NCBI GenBank assembly: GCA_024691985.1
Contig: JAILNC010000019.1
Location: 1-32,154 of the forward strand
Direction: 5' to 3'
DNA: 32,154 nt
Source: Oscillospiraceae bacterium
GTDB lineage: Bacteria; Bacillota; Clostridia; Oscillospirales; Oscillospiraceae
Positions within the stretch are counted from its first letter, which is position 1. Every line of letters starts with the position of its first letter. The translations under genes and the position numbers were made by a program. This document shows positions 25,614 through 32,154 of this stretch, piece by piece. A model generated the notes under the pieces. The model was not told the origin of the DNA. It worked only from the letters and a program-made list of their open reading frames with translations, and did no database searches.

Positions 25614-26807
25614 ATGACTTACGACTTTACCACCGTCCTTGACCGCGCGGGGCGCGACTGCCTCGCGGCGGATAAGATCCCCTTTGACGGCGTTCGGCCC
25701 GGGGAGGGCTTCGACGTCATCCCCATGTGGATCGCCGACATGGCCTTCCCGACCGCGCCGCCCGTGCTGGACGCGATCAGAGCGCGCATGGAGATGCCGA
25801 ACTTCGGCTACTTCGCCCTGCCGAAGGACTATTATGACGCGATCATCGACTGGCACAGGACCCGCAACGGCGTGGAGGGCCTGGAAGCAAAGCACATCGG
25901 CTACGAAAACGGCGTGCTCGGGGGCTTAAGCTCCGCGCTGCAGGCCTTCACGACGCCGGGCGAGAAGATCCTCGTCCACTCCCCCACCTACGTCGGCTTC
26001 ACCCATACCTTTGAGGACACGGGCCGCGTCGCCGTCCACTCGCCCCTCGTGCGGGACAGGGACGGGATCTGGCGCATGGACTATGAGGACATGGACCGGA
26101 AGCTCAAAGAGAACGACATCCACTTTGCGATCTTCTGCTCCCCCCACAACCCCTGCGGCCGGGTCTGGGAGCGCCGGGAAATCGAACAGGCCATGGAGGT
26201 CTACAGGGCCCACGACTGTCTGGTCTTCTCGGACGAGATCTGGTCCGACATCATCCTGCCGGGCTATCGGCACATCCCCACGCAGAGCGTCTCGGAGGAC
26301 GCGAAAAACCGCGTGATCACCCTCTACGCGCCGAGCAAGACCTTCTCCCTGGCGGGGCTGGTCGGGTCCTACCACGTCATTTACAACGACTATCTGCGCG
26401 CGCGGGTGCAGCGGCAGGGCAGACACAGCCACTATAACGAGCCGAACATTCTCTCCGTCCACGCCCTGATCGGCGCCTACCGCGACGGCGGCGCGTGGTG
26501 CGACGGGATGATCCGGGTCATCGACGGGAATGTGCAGTACGCCTGCGATTTTATTGAGGGGCACTTCCCCGGGGTCTCGCTCATGCGGCCGCAGGGGACC
26601 TACATGCTCTACCTCGACTGCGGCGCGTGGTGCCGGGCGCACGGCGTCACGATCCGGGAGCTCCAGAAACGCGGGGTGCGCTGCGGCGTGATCTGGCAGG
26701 ACGGCGAAGCGTTCTTCTGGCCGGACACGATCCGCATGAACCTGGCCCTGCCGAAGTCCCGCCTCGTCGAAGCGATGGAGAGATTGAAAACATACGTGTT
26801 TGTTTAA
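25614..26807 (+). CDS. MalY/PatB family PLP-dependent aminotransferase or C-S lyase
   Basis: A fold-type I pyridoxal phosphate enzyme of 397 aa. Members of this branch cleave cystathionine or other cysteine conjugates (C-S lyase), and some transaminate. The PLP lysine is Lys242 in APSKTFSL; Asp207 (FSDEIW) and Asn179 (SPHNPCGRVW, typical of MalY/PatB) bind the cofactor. PMWIADMAFPTAPPV (37-51) is also branch-typical. ATG 25614 has GAGG 8 nt upstream, downstream of the inverted-repeat element. It ends at a strong terminator (26811-26854). The substrate is not decided by sequence. Confidence 0.9.
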   Translation: MTYDFTTVLDRAGRDCLAADKIPFDGVRPGEGFDVIPMWIADMAFPTAPPVLDAIRARMEMPNFGYFALPKDYYDAIIDWHRTRNGVEGLEAKHIGYENGVLGGLSSALQAFTTPGEKILVHSPTYVGFTHTFEDTGRVAVHSPLVRDRDGIWRMDYEDMDRKLKENDIHFAIFCSPHNPCGRVWERREIEQAMEVYRAHDCLVFSDEIWSDIILPGYRHIPTQSVSEDAKNRVITLYAPSKTFSLAGLVGSYHVIYNDYLRARVQRQGRHSHYNEPNILSVHALIGAYRDGGAWCDGMIRVIDGNVQYACDFIEGHFPGVSLMRPQGTYMLYLDCGAWCRAHGVTIRELQKRGVRCGVIWQDGEAFFWPDTIRMNLALPKSRLVEAMERLKTYVFV

Positions 26808-26810
26808 AGC

Positions 26811-26854
26811 GAAGCCTGGCGGATACGCGAATATCCGCCAGGTTTCACTTTTTG
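26811..26854 (+). terminator. Terminator of the MalY/PatB gene
   Basis: A 15-bp stem with one G-T wobble (26811-26825 with 26832-26846), followed by ACTTTTT. It begins 3 nt past the stop codon. Confidence 0.85.
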
Positions 26855-26884
26855 GTTCTTCACATTTCTTTAAGGCGCTAAAGC

Positions 26885-26933
26885 GAGGCGACAGCGTCGG
26901 GCTGACAAACGCCTTCCCCTCAAAGGGGAAGGC
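26885..26933. repeat. Dispersed hairpin repeat with GCCTTCCCC end
   Basis: GAGGCGACAGCGTCGGGCTGACA is followed by the perfect hairpin GCCTTCCCCT (26911-26920) with AGGGGAAGGC (26924-26933). It lies between convergent genes and resembles the element at 21015-21077 in having a CCCC/GGGG closing hairpin. Confidence 0.55.
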
Positions 26934-26991
26934 ATAGGACGCGGCACTTTCATACCCTAAAGTTCCGTGATGGGCTTCATTTTTCCCCTGT

Positions 26992-28185
26992 TTACTTTGC
27001 GATGCCGTATTCCTCGGCGAGCTTGCGGAAGGTGGGCAGGGAGCGCTCGATCACGTCCCGGCTCACGCAGTAGGCGAGGCGGACATAGCCCGGCGTTCCG
27101 AAGCTGTCCCCGGGCACGACCAGGAGATTGTCCTTCATGGCCCTGCGGCAGAAAGCCGTCGCGTCCGGCTCGGGCGTCTTCATAAAGAGGTAGAAGGCCC
27201 CGTCCGGGTGGACGCAGGTATAGCCCATCTCTGTCAGCGCCCCGTACAGCAGGTCGCGGTTGCCCTTGTAGACGGAGATGTCGCTGGTCTCGCCCAGGCA
27301 GTCGATGGCGACGCGCTGCCACATGCTGGACACGCAGATATAACCGAAGGCGCGGATGGACGCCATGGCCGCGGAATAGATGTCGTCGTAGTCGTCCAGC
27401 TCCGGCGGCAGGGCCATGAAGCCCACGCGCTCCCCCGGCAGGGACATGGACTTGCTGAACGAATAGCAGTAGATCGTGTTCTTATAGATCGACGGGAGAT
27501 AGACGACCTCCTGCCCGTCGTAGACCAGCTCACGGTACGGCTCGTCCGCGAGGATGTAGATGGGGTGGCCGTACTCCGCCTGCTTGCGCTCGAGAAGCCG
27601 CGCCAGCCCCTCCAGCCCCTCGCGCCTGAGCACGACGCCGGAGGGGTTGTTCGGCGAGTTGAGGATGAGCAGCATGGTGTCGCTCGTCAGCGCCTTCTCC
27701 GCCGCGTCCAGATCGAGCTGGAAGGTATGCGGATCGGTCGGGCACTCGGTAAGTCCCGCCCCGTAGGCGTCGGCATAGTACTTGTAATCCATGAAGTAGG
27801 GCGTGAAGGTCATGGCCCGGCCGCCGCCGGAGAGCAGGACCCGGGTCATGACGGCAAGGCAGGTGGAGGTGCCGCAGGTGATGATCACATCCCGGGCGCG
27901 GTATCTCACGCCGAAGGTCTTCGTCAGATACGCCGCCGCCTTCTCGCGGACCTCGGGCAGGCCCGCCGCGGGCGCGTAGGTATAGAGCTGCGCCGCGGGC
28001 ACCGTCGCCCGGAGCCTGTCCATCGTCTCAAACACGCAGGGAGGCGGGTCGATGCTCGGCGAGCCGATGGTGAAATTGTACACGTTCTCCGGCCCCACGA
28101 TTTTGGCCTGCTCCGTGCCGTACTCCGCGATTTCGCGGATGATGTTGCCGCTGCGTCCCCACGCGACAAGCTGTTGATCGATCAT
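26992..28185 (-). CDS. Class I/II pyridoxal phosphate aminotransferase
   Basis: A fold-type I aminotransferase of 397 aa related to aspartate/aromatic aminotransferases. Residues YTYAPAAGLPEVREKAA (68-84) form the usual substrate loop. Asn180 (NSPNNPSGVV), Asp214 (LADEPYREL) and Lys245 (SFSKSMSLPGERVG) form the PLP site. It is expected in the cytoplasm; its amino acid substrate is unknown. ATG 28185 has AAGGAG 9 nt upstream. The gene is single, with its own promoter (28249-28277). It is convergent with the MalY/PatB gene. Confidence 0.92.
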   Translation of the reverse strand: MIDQQLVAWGRSGNIIREIAEYGTEQAKIVGPENVYNFTIGSPSIDPPPCVFETMDRLRATVPAAQLYTYAPAAGLPEVREKAAAYLTKTFGVRYRARDVIITCGTSTCLAVMTRVLLSGGGRAMTFTPYFMDYKYYADAYGAGLTECPTDPHTFQLDLDAAEKALTSDTMLLILNSPNNPSGVVLRREGLEGLARLLERKQAEYGHPIYILADEPYRELVYDGQEVVYLPSIYKNTIYCYSFSKSMSLPGERVGFMALPPELDDYDDIYSAAMASIRAFGYICVSSMWQRVAIDCLGETSDISVYKGNRDLLYGALTEMGYTCVHPDGAFYLFMKTPEPDATAFCRRAMKDNLLVVPGDSFGTPGYVRLAYCVSRDVIERSLPTFRKLAEEYGIAK

Positions 28186-28248
28186 CGCTGGTCACTCCTT
28201 ATCCGGTCTGTCCGCGTCGCGTTTTTTTCGATTCCGCGGATACGCTGT

Positions 28249-28277
28249 ATTTTATACCACGATCCGCGGTAATGCAA
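28249..28277 (-). promoter_or_regulatory. Promoter of the class I aminotransferase gene
   Basis: On the minus strand, -35 TTGCAT (28272-28277) and -10 TAAAAT (28249-28254) have 17-nt spacing. An overlapping TATAAA 2 nt upstream would fit less well. The leader is about 57 nt. Confidence 0.6.
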
Positions 28278-28301
28278 GAGCGGCTTTTCCCGGCGCGCGC
28301 A

Positions 28302-28337
28302 AAACCCCTCTCCGCAAAGAGGCGCGGAGAGGGGTTT
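28302..28337 (-). terminator. Terminator of the sugar operon
   Basis: A perfect 14-bp stem (28302-28315 with 28324-28337) around an 8-nt loop, with AAA/TTT outer ends. It lies 21 nt past the stop of the dehydrogenase gene and upstream of the aminotransferase promoter. Confidence 0.8.
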
Positions 28338-28358
28338 GTCTGCCGATCTGCGGGGAGA

Positions 28359-29318
28359 TTACTTCTTGTAGCCGGTGGCGAAGTCCACGACGTTGCGCAG
28401 CTCCTCGCCCGCGAGGAAGGCCCTGAGATTGTTCGCCGCGATGTCGATGATGCGCTCGAAGGTCTCCGGCAGGTGGAAGCCGCCCGAGATGTGCGGGGTG
28501 ATGACGAGGTTGTCCAGGGCCCAGAGGGGGCTGTCGGCAGGCAGAGGCTCGACCTCGGCCACGTCCATGGCGGCGGCCTGGATCTTGTTTCCGGAGAGGG
28601 CGCGGTACAGCACCTCCGACGAGACGGCGTTGCCGCGGCCGCAGTTGATGAACAGGGCCGTGTCCTTCATCCTGTCAAAGCTCTCGTCGGTGTAGATATA
28701 GCGGGTGGCGGCGGTGTTCGGCAGGACGGACATGATGACGTCCGCGCGGGGCAGGACGGTGTCCAGGTCCTGGGTCATGACGAGCTCGTCCACGCAGTCG
28801 GGCTTGTTCGTGGCGCGGCGCTTGACGCCGATGACCGTCGCGCCCATGGCCTTGACCATGCGGGCGTAGGACTGGCCGATGTCGCCGAGGCCCACCACCG
28901 CGACCGTGCAGTCGGACAGGGACGAGACGGTGCCGTGATCGCTCCAGACGGCCTTCTTCTGCTCGTCCCGGTAGAGATAGAGCTTCTTCATCAGCATGAG
29001 GGTGAGGGCAAAGGCGTGCTCCGCGACGGCCTTGTTGTAGGCGCCGGTGGCGTTTGTGAGGACGGTCTTTTTGTCCAGCACGCCGGGGACGATGTAGGCG
29101 TCGGTGCCGGCGGACTCAAGCTGGAGCCATTCGAGGTTTTCGGAGGCCTCGATCATGGCGGCGTCGGGCTGACCGATGATCACGTTCGCCGCCCGGATCT
29201 GCTCCCTGGTCACGTCCTTCGGATTGCTGTAGACAAATTCGCAGCCCGCGCCCGCGGCCTCGAGCTTTTCCCTGTGTCTCGCCTCGACGGGGCTCAGTAC
29301 CAGTACAGTCTTTTTCAC
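28359..29318 (-). CDS. D-2-hydroxyacid dehydrogenase
   Basis: An NAD(P)-linked oxidoreductase of the D-2-hydroxyacid dehydrogenase family, reducing a 2-keto acid or oxidising a 2-hydroxy acid. The 319-aa protein has the Rossmann motif VGLGDIGQ (142-149) and the catalytic triad Arg228 (NCGRGN), Glu257 (EVEPLP) and His276 (PHISGG). The basic VKRR (165-168) after the second strand suggests, but does not prove, NADP(H). The GTG at 29318 has GGAG 9 nt upstream. It is the last gene of the sugar operon, 15 nt after the YhcH-type gene. Its context suggests a sugar-acid substrate; the exact one is unknown. Confidence 0.9.
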   Translation of the reverse strand: MKKTVLVLSPVEARHREKLEAAGAGCEFVYSNPKDVTREQIRAANVIIGQPDAAMIEASENLEWLQLESAGTDAYIVPGVLDKKTVLTNATGAYNKAVAEHAFALTLMLMKKLYLYRDEQKKAVWSDHGTVSSLSDCTVAVVGLGDIGQSYARMVKAMGATVIGVKRRATNKPDCVDELVMTQDLDTVLPRADVIMSVLPNTAATRYIYTDESFDRMKDTALFINCGRGNAVSSEVLYRALSGNKIQAAAMDVAEVEPLPADSPLWALDNLVITPHISGGFHLPETFERIIDIAANNLRAFLAGEELRNVVDFATGYKK

Positions 29319-29333
29319 GATTTCAATCTCCTG

Positions 29334-29795
29334 TCACAGTTTGATTTTGAAGACGACCTTGCGCACGTCGGAGGGGCCGCCGACCTGTCCCTTGACCCGG
29401 TGCGCGTCCGCGGGGAAGGCCACCAGAAAGTCGCCGTTTTTGAGGATGACGCTCTGGTGCGCGGGGTCCCTGTCGGTATAGGCGTAGAAGTCGTTTTCCG
29501 GCCTGCTCGCCCCCTCGTCCAGGGTGAGGGCGGCGGTGTCGGCGATGTCCATCCGCTCTTCGCCTTCGATGACGACGTGGATGTCCAGATAGTCCTTATG
29601 CGCCTCAAAGAACAGCTTGTCGTCCGGCTGGGTCTCGAAGAGGTTCAGCGTGGCATAGAGCTTCTTTTCGTCGATATACACCGTGTCGGTGCCGACGGTC
29701 GCGAGGAACCCGTCGGTCAGATGCTCCAGCGCCTTGTCCAGCATGGGGTGAAGGCCGCGATAGTCCGCGGCGTTTTTGCGTTTGGCGATAATCAT
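29334..29795 (-). CDS. YhcH/YjgK/YiaL family protein
   Basis: A 153-aa cupin-like protein. The AHKDYLDIHVVIEGEERMD (about 65-83) motif and the AFPADAHRVKG stretch near the C-terminus carry the metal-binding His/Glu residues of the family. Relatives are NanQ (anomerase in sialic acid use) and YiaL, found in sugar-acid operons of enterobacteria. The likely role is an anomerase or isomerase-like helper of sugar catabolism. ATG 29795 has AAGGAG 8 nt upstream. Its place between an FGGY kinase and a dehydrogenase mirrors the yia locus. Confidence 0.9.
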   Translation of the reverse strand: MIIAKRKNAADYRGLHPMLDKALEHLTDGFLATVGTDTVYIDEKKLYATLNLFETQPDDKLFFEAHKDYLDIHVVIEGEERMDIADTAALTLDEGASRPENDFYAYTDRDPAHQSVILKNGDFLVAFPADAHRVKGQVGGPSDVRKVVFKIKL

Positions 29796-29812
29796 GGGCG
29801 TTGCTCCTTCGT

Positions 29813-31354
29813 TTATTCTTTGCCGCCCGCGTCGATCAGACTCTGCATCTCGGTCCAGAGCCCGTCCAGGCAGTCGACCGTCCGGCAGTAGAGGGCGTAC
29901 TTTCTGTCATAGATCGCGGCGCGTGATGCGTCCGGCTCGAAGCGGCGGGAGACCGCCGTCATCCCCTCCGCCGCCGAACGCAGGTCCGGGTACTCCCCCG
30001 TCGCGACCGCCGCGGCGACCGCGCAGCCGAGGGCGCCGGTCTCGTTGGCCTCCACGGTCTCCACCGGGAGATGCGTCACGTCGGCAAACATCTGCGCCCA
30101 GACCGCCGATCTGGCGGCGCCGCCCGCGAGGCGGATGCACTTGGGCGGCTCTGCGCGGCTTTTCAGCAGGCGCTCCAGGTGCATGCGGTGGCAGAAGGCG
30201 ATGCCCTCGTAGACGCTTCGGGCCATGTGGCGGCGGGTGTGGTTGAGCGACAGGCCGACGAAGCTGCCCTTCGCGTTCGGGTGGACGTTGGAGGCCATGA
30301 GGAAGGGCAGGAAGACCGGCACGAATTCCTCCGGCTCTATCTCCCCCACCCAGCGGTTGAGGACCTCATAGACGCTCTCCCCTTTTGCCCCGCACGCCGC
30401 GCCGAGCTCCGGCAGCAGCTCGCGGACAAACCACTCGTTATTGCCGGCGGAGGTGGGACTCGACTCCTCGATGAGGTAGTATTCCGGCAGGCAGAAGAGG
30501 GAGTTCATCAGCACGCTCCCGTCCGTGACGGGCGACTCGCGCACGTACTCGTTGATGCTCCAGGTCCCGGCGATCATGCAGAGCTCTTCCGGGTCCGTGA
30601 CGCCGACGGCGAGGGCGCAGGCGTTGATGTCGAACATGCCGCCGATGACCGGGGTGCCGGGCAGCAGGCCGCAGCGTTTCGCCGCCTCTTCGCTCACGTG
30701 ACCGCAGATCTCGGTCGCGCGGCAGAGGGGCGGGAGCGCGCTTTCGATCTCCTCCAGGCCGAAGAGCCTTAACAGCTCCCGATCATACGAACGGGTGTAA
30801 AGGTTCATGAGGTTGGCCCCGGAGTAGTCGGTGATCTCCGCCCCGGCCTCGCCGGTCAGGCGAAAGCGCACGTAGTCCTTGCACGCGAAGACCCAGCGGA
30901 TGTTGTGATAGCTCTCCGGCTCGTTGTCTCTGAGCCAGGCCAGCAGCGACACCGGCTGGCAGGCCAGGATATGCTGGGCCGTGCGCGCGAAGACCTTCGC
31001 CTCCGTGCCGTCGGCCGCCCATTGATTCGGGTAGGCCCAGGCGCGGTTGTCGGTGGAGATGATGCCGTTTCGGGCGGGTTTATCATCTTTCCCCCAGAGA
31101 TAGAGGCCCTTGCCGTGGCCCGCGATGCCGATGCCGGCGACGTCCCCGGGATCGACGCCGGTCTCCTTCAGAACGCGGGAGATGACGGCGCAGTTGGCGT
31201 CCCACATCTCCTCCATGTCCCGCTCGACAAAACCGGGCTTCGGAGTGATGGAGGCCGTGGCGACGACGGCCTTGCCGATCTCCGTTCCGTTTCGGTCGAA
31301 CAGCGCCGCCTTGGTGGCGGTGCCGCCGTTATCCAGTCCGATAAAATAATGCAT
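29813..31354 (-). CDS. FGGY-family carbohydrate kinase
   Basis: An ATP-dependent sugar kinase of 513 aa. The N-terminal phosphate loop is GLDNGGTATK (6-15) and the catalytic Asp is Asp242 in GGMFDINACALAVG. The C-terminal IRLAGGAARSAVWAQMFADV binds ATP. The layout with a YhcH-type gene and an epimerase-like gene resembles L-xylulose/3-keto-L-gulonate kinases (LyxK, YiaP), but xylulokinase or other sugars are possible. ATG 31354 has GAGGGG 5 nt upstream. It follows the isomerase/epimerase gene by 14 nt. Confidence 0.92.
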   Translation of the reverse strand: MHYFIGLDNGGTATKAALFDRNGTEIGKAVVATASITPKPGFVERDMEEMWDANCAVISRVLKETGVDPGDVAGIGIAGHGKGLYLWGKDDKPARNGIISTDNRAWAYPNQWAADGTEAKVFARTAQHILACQPVSLLAWLRDNEPESYHNIRWVFACKDYVRFRLTGEAGAEITDYSGANLMNLYTRSYDRELLRLFGLEEIESALPPLCRATEICGHVSEEAAKRCGLLPGTPVIGGMFDINACALAVGVTDPEELCMIAGTWSINEYVRESPVTDGSVLMNSLFCLPEYYLIEESSPTSAGNNEWFVRELLPELGAACGAKGESVYEVLNRWVGEIEPEEFVPVFLPFLMASNVHPNAKGSFVGLSLNHTRRHMARSVYEGIAFCHRMHLERLLKSRAEPPKCIRLAGGAARSAVWAQMFADVTHLPVETVEANETGALGCAVAAAVATGEYPDLRSAAEGMTAVSRRFEPDASRAAIYDRKYALYCRTVDCLDGLWTEMQSLIDAGGKE

Positions 31355-31368
31355 CTTTTCCCCTCTCT

Positions 31369-32154
31369 TTACCGGCTCATCTCGACGCCGGAGAGCTCCC
31401 AGCAGCGCGTCAGGAATTCTCTGGCGATCTTCTCCTTGTGCCAGAGATTGTCGCCCTTATGGCCCAGCACCTCGATGGAGATCCAGAAGCGTCGGACGCC
31501 CGCGGGCGCGTCGAAGGAGGCGGCCCGGCGGATGATCTCCGCGCCGATCTCCGGGGTCAGGAAGCCCTCGGTTTGCCAGTCCGGGGCCTCGGCGGGGTCC
31601 ATGTGCAGGTCGCCGAAGCAGGGGTGGGCCGGATCGTCGATGCAGTCGCAGAGGTGGATCTGGCTCAGGTACGGCCTCGCCATCTCCAAAGTATTGAACA
31701 GGCCGAGACCGCCGAGCTGCTCGTGCGAGCTGTCCCAGTGCAGGAAGAGATTGGGATGGGCCTCGTGCAGGGGCTTGAACCACTCGACCACCTCGTCCAT
31801 CGGGCCGATCAGGGCCTTCTTGTGGGCGTAGCGGTCCAGCGGCTCGATACTGCAGAGCATGCCGAGGGAGGCGCAATAGTCCGCAATCTGCGCGAGGCTG
31901 TCCGCCTGGGCGGCCATGGCCTCGTCATGCAGGGCGTCGCCGGGGTAGGGGCCGCTGGGCACGCCGAAGGTCATGTAGCCGCACTCGGCGGCGTAGTCCG
32001 CGTGCATTTTCAGAAAAGACAGCACCTCCGCGCGGCGTTTGTCGTCCAGGTCGCAGAGGGACATCTTCTGCTCGTTGAGGAAGGGCGCGACAAAGGTGAT
32101 CGCGCTCAGGCCGCTGTCCGCCAAAATCTTCCGCACCTCGTCCCGGCGCTCCTT
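31369..32154 (-). CDS. Sugar phosphate isomerase/epimerase, TIM barrel (partial)
   Basis: This gene runs off the right edge, so its 5' end is missing; the frame stays open to 32154 and the in-frame GTG at 32136 is not a convincing start. The visible 261 residues form a xylose-isomerase-like TIM barrel. Metal-ligand candidates are Glu in SIEPLDRY, Asp/His in LHWDSSHEQ, His in IHLCDC and Glu in ISIEVLG. Members isomerise or epimerise sugars and sugar phosphates. Upstream operon genes may lie beyond the window. Its pairing with the FGGY kinase suggests it acts on the same sugar or its phosphate. Confidence 0.85.
   Translation of the reverse strand, partial: KERRDEVRKILADSGLSAITFVAPFLNEQKMSLCDLDDKRRAEVLSFLKMHADYAAECGYMTFGVPSGPYPGDALHDEAMAAQADSLAQIADYCASLGMLCSIEPLDRYAHKKALIGPMDEVVEWFKPLHEAHPNLFLHWDSSHEQLGGLGLFNTLEMARPYLSQIHLCDCIDDPAHPCFGDLHMDPAEAPDWQTEGFLTPEIGAEIIRRAASFDAPAGVRRFWISIEVLGHKGDNLWHKEKIAREFLTRCWELSGVEMSR

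Overview
The window reads as chromosomal DNA of a GC-rich (roughly 60-65 % by eye), spore-forming Clostridia, most likely Oscillospiraceae. Signs are a YlmC/YmxH sporulation protein, the Firmicute block dgt-dnaG-rpoD, strong Shine-Dalgarno sites, sigma-A-type promoters and many hairpin-rich intergenic repeats. No rRNA, tRNA, CRISPR array, transposase or phage gene was seen. The lineage is inferred from content, not from a database match.

Layout. 1-1,100: an AT-richer orphan gene of unknown function next to hairpins. 1,109-3,916: ogt faces a minus-strand pair, a tandem flavodoxin-like protein followed by a translationally coupled TraX-family membrane protein. 3,917-4,454: a paired dispersed repeat and a candidate small RNA with its own promoter and terminator. 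4,455-9,717: a DUF378 protein, then on the minus strand glyS-nadE and gdhA. 9,951-13,845: a plus-strand run with an Ig-domain polysaccharide deacetylase, coaX, a Lar-like zinc protein, acylphosphatase and a PfkB kinase. 13,882-17,535: a solitary beta-class adenine methyltransferase and a convergent pair of membrane proteins that end in similar acidic E/V/P tails. 17,699-20,993: YlmC/YmxH, a lipoprotein, then hflX coupled to a YigZ/IMPACT protein. 21,425-25,476: dgt-dnaG-rpoD. 25,614-28,185: two convergent PLP enzymes. 28,359-32,154: a minus-strand sugar operon (isomerase/epimerase, FGGY kinase, YhcH-type protein, D-2-hydroxyacid dehydrogenase) cut by the right edge.

Most notable points. The NadE here keeps its NAD synthetase domain, but its glutaminase domain has lost two of three catalytic residues (Lys to Arg, Cys to Gly), so it probably uses free ammonia; glutamate dehydrogenase lies next to it. 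CoaX has also lost a conserved Asp/Gly in its DxGTATT motif. A roughly 100-nt RNA candidate at 4197-4294 (minus) has a good promoter, an internal hairpin, an intrinsic terminator and no reading frame. Several families of paired inverted repeats sit in the intergenic regions, one of them starting inside the rpoD stop region.
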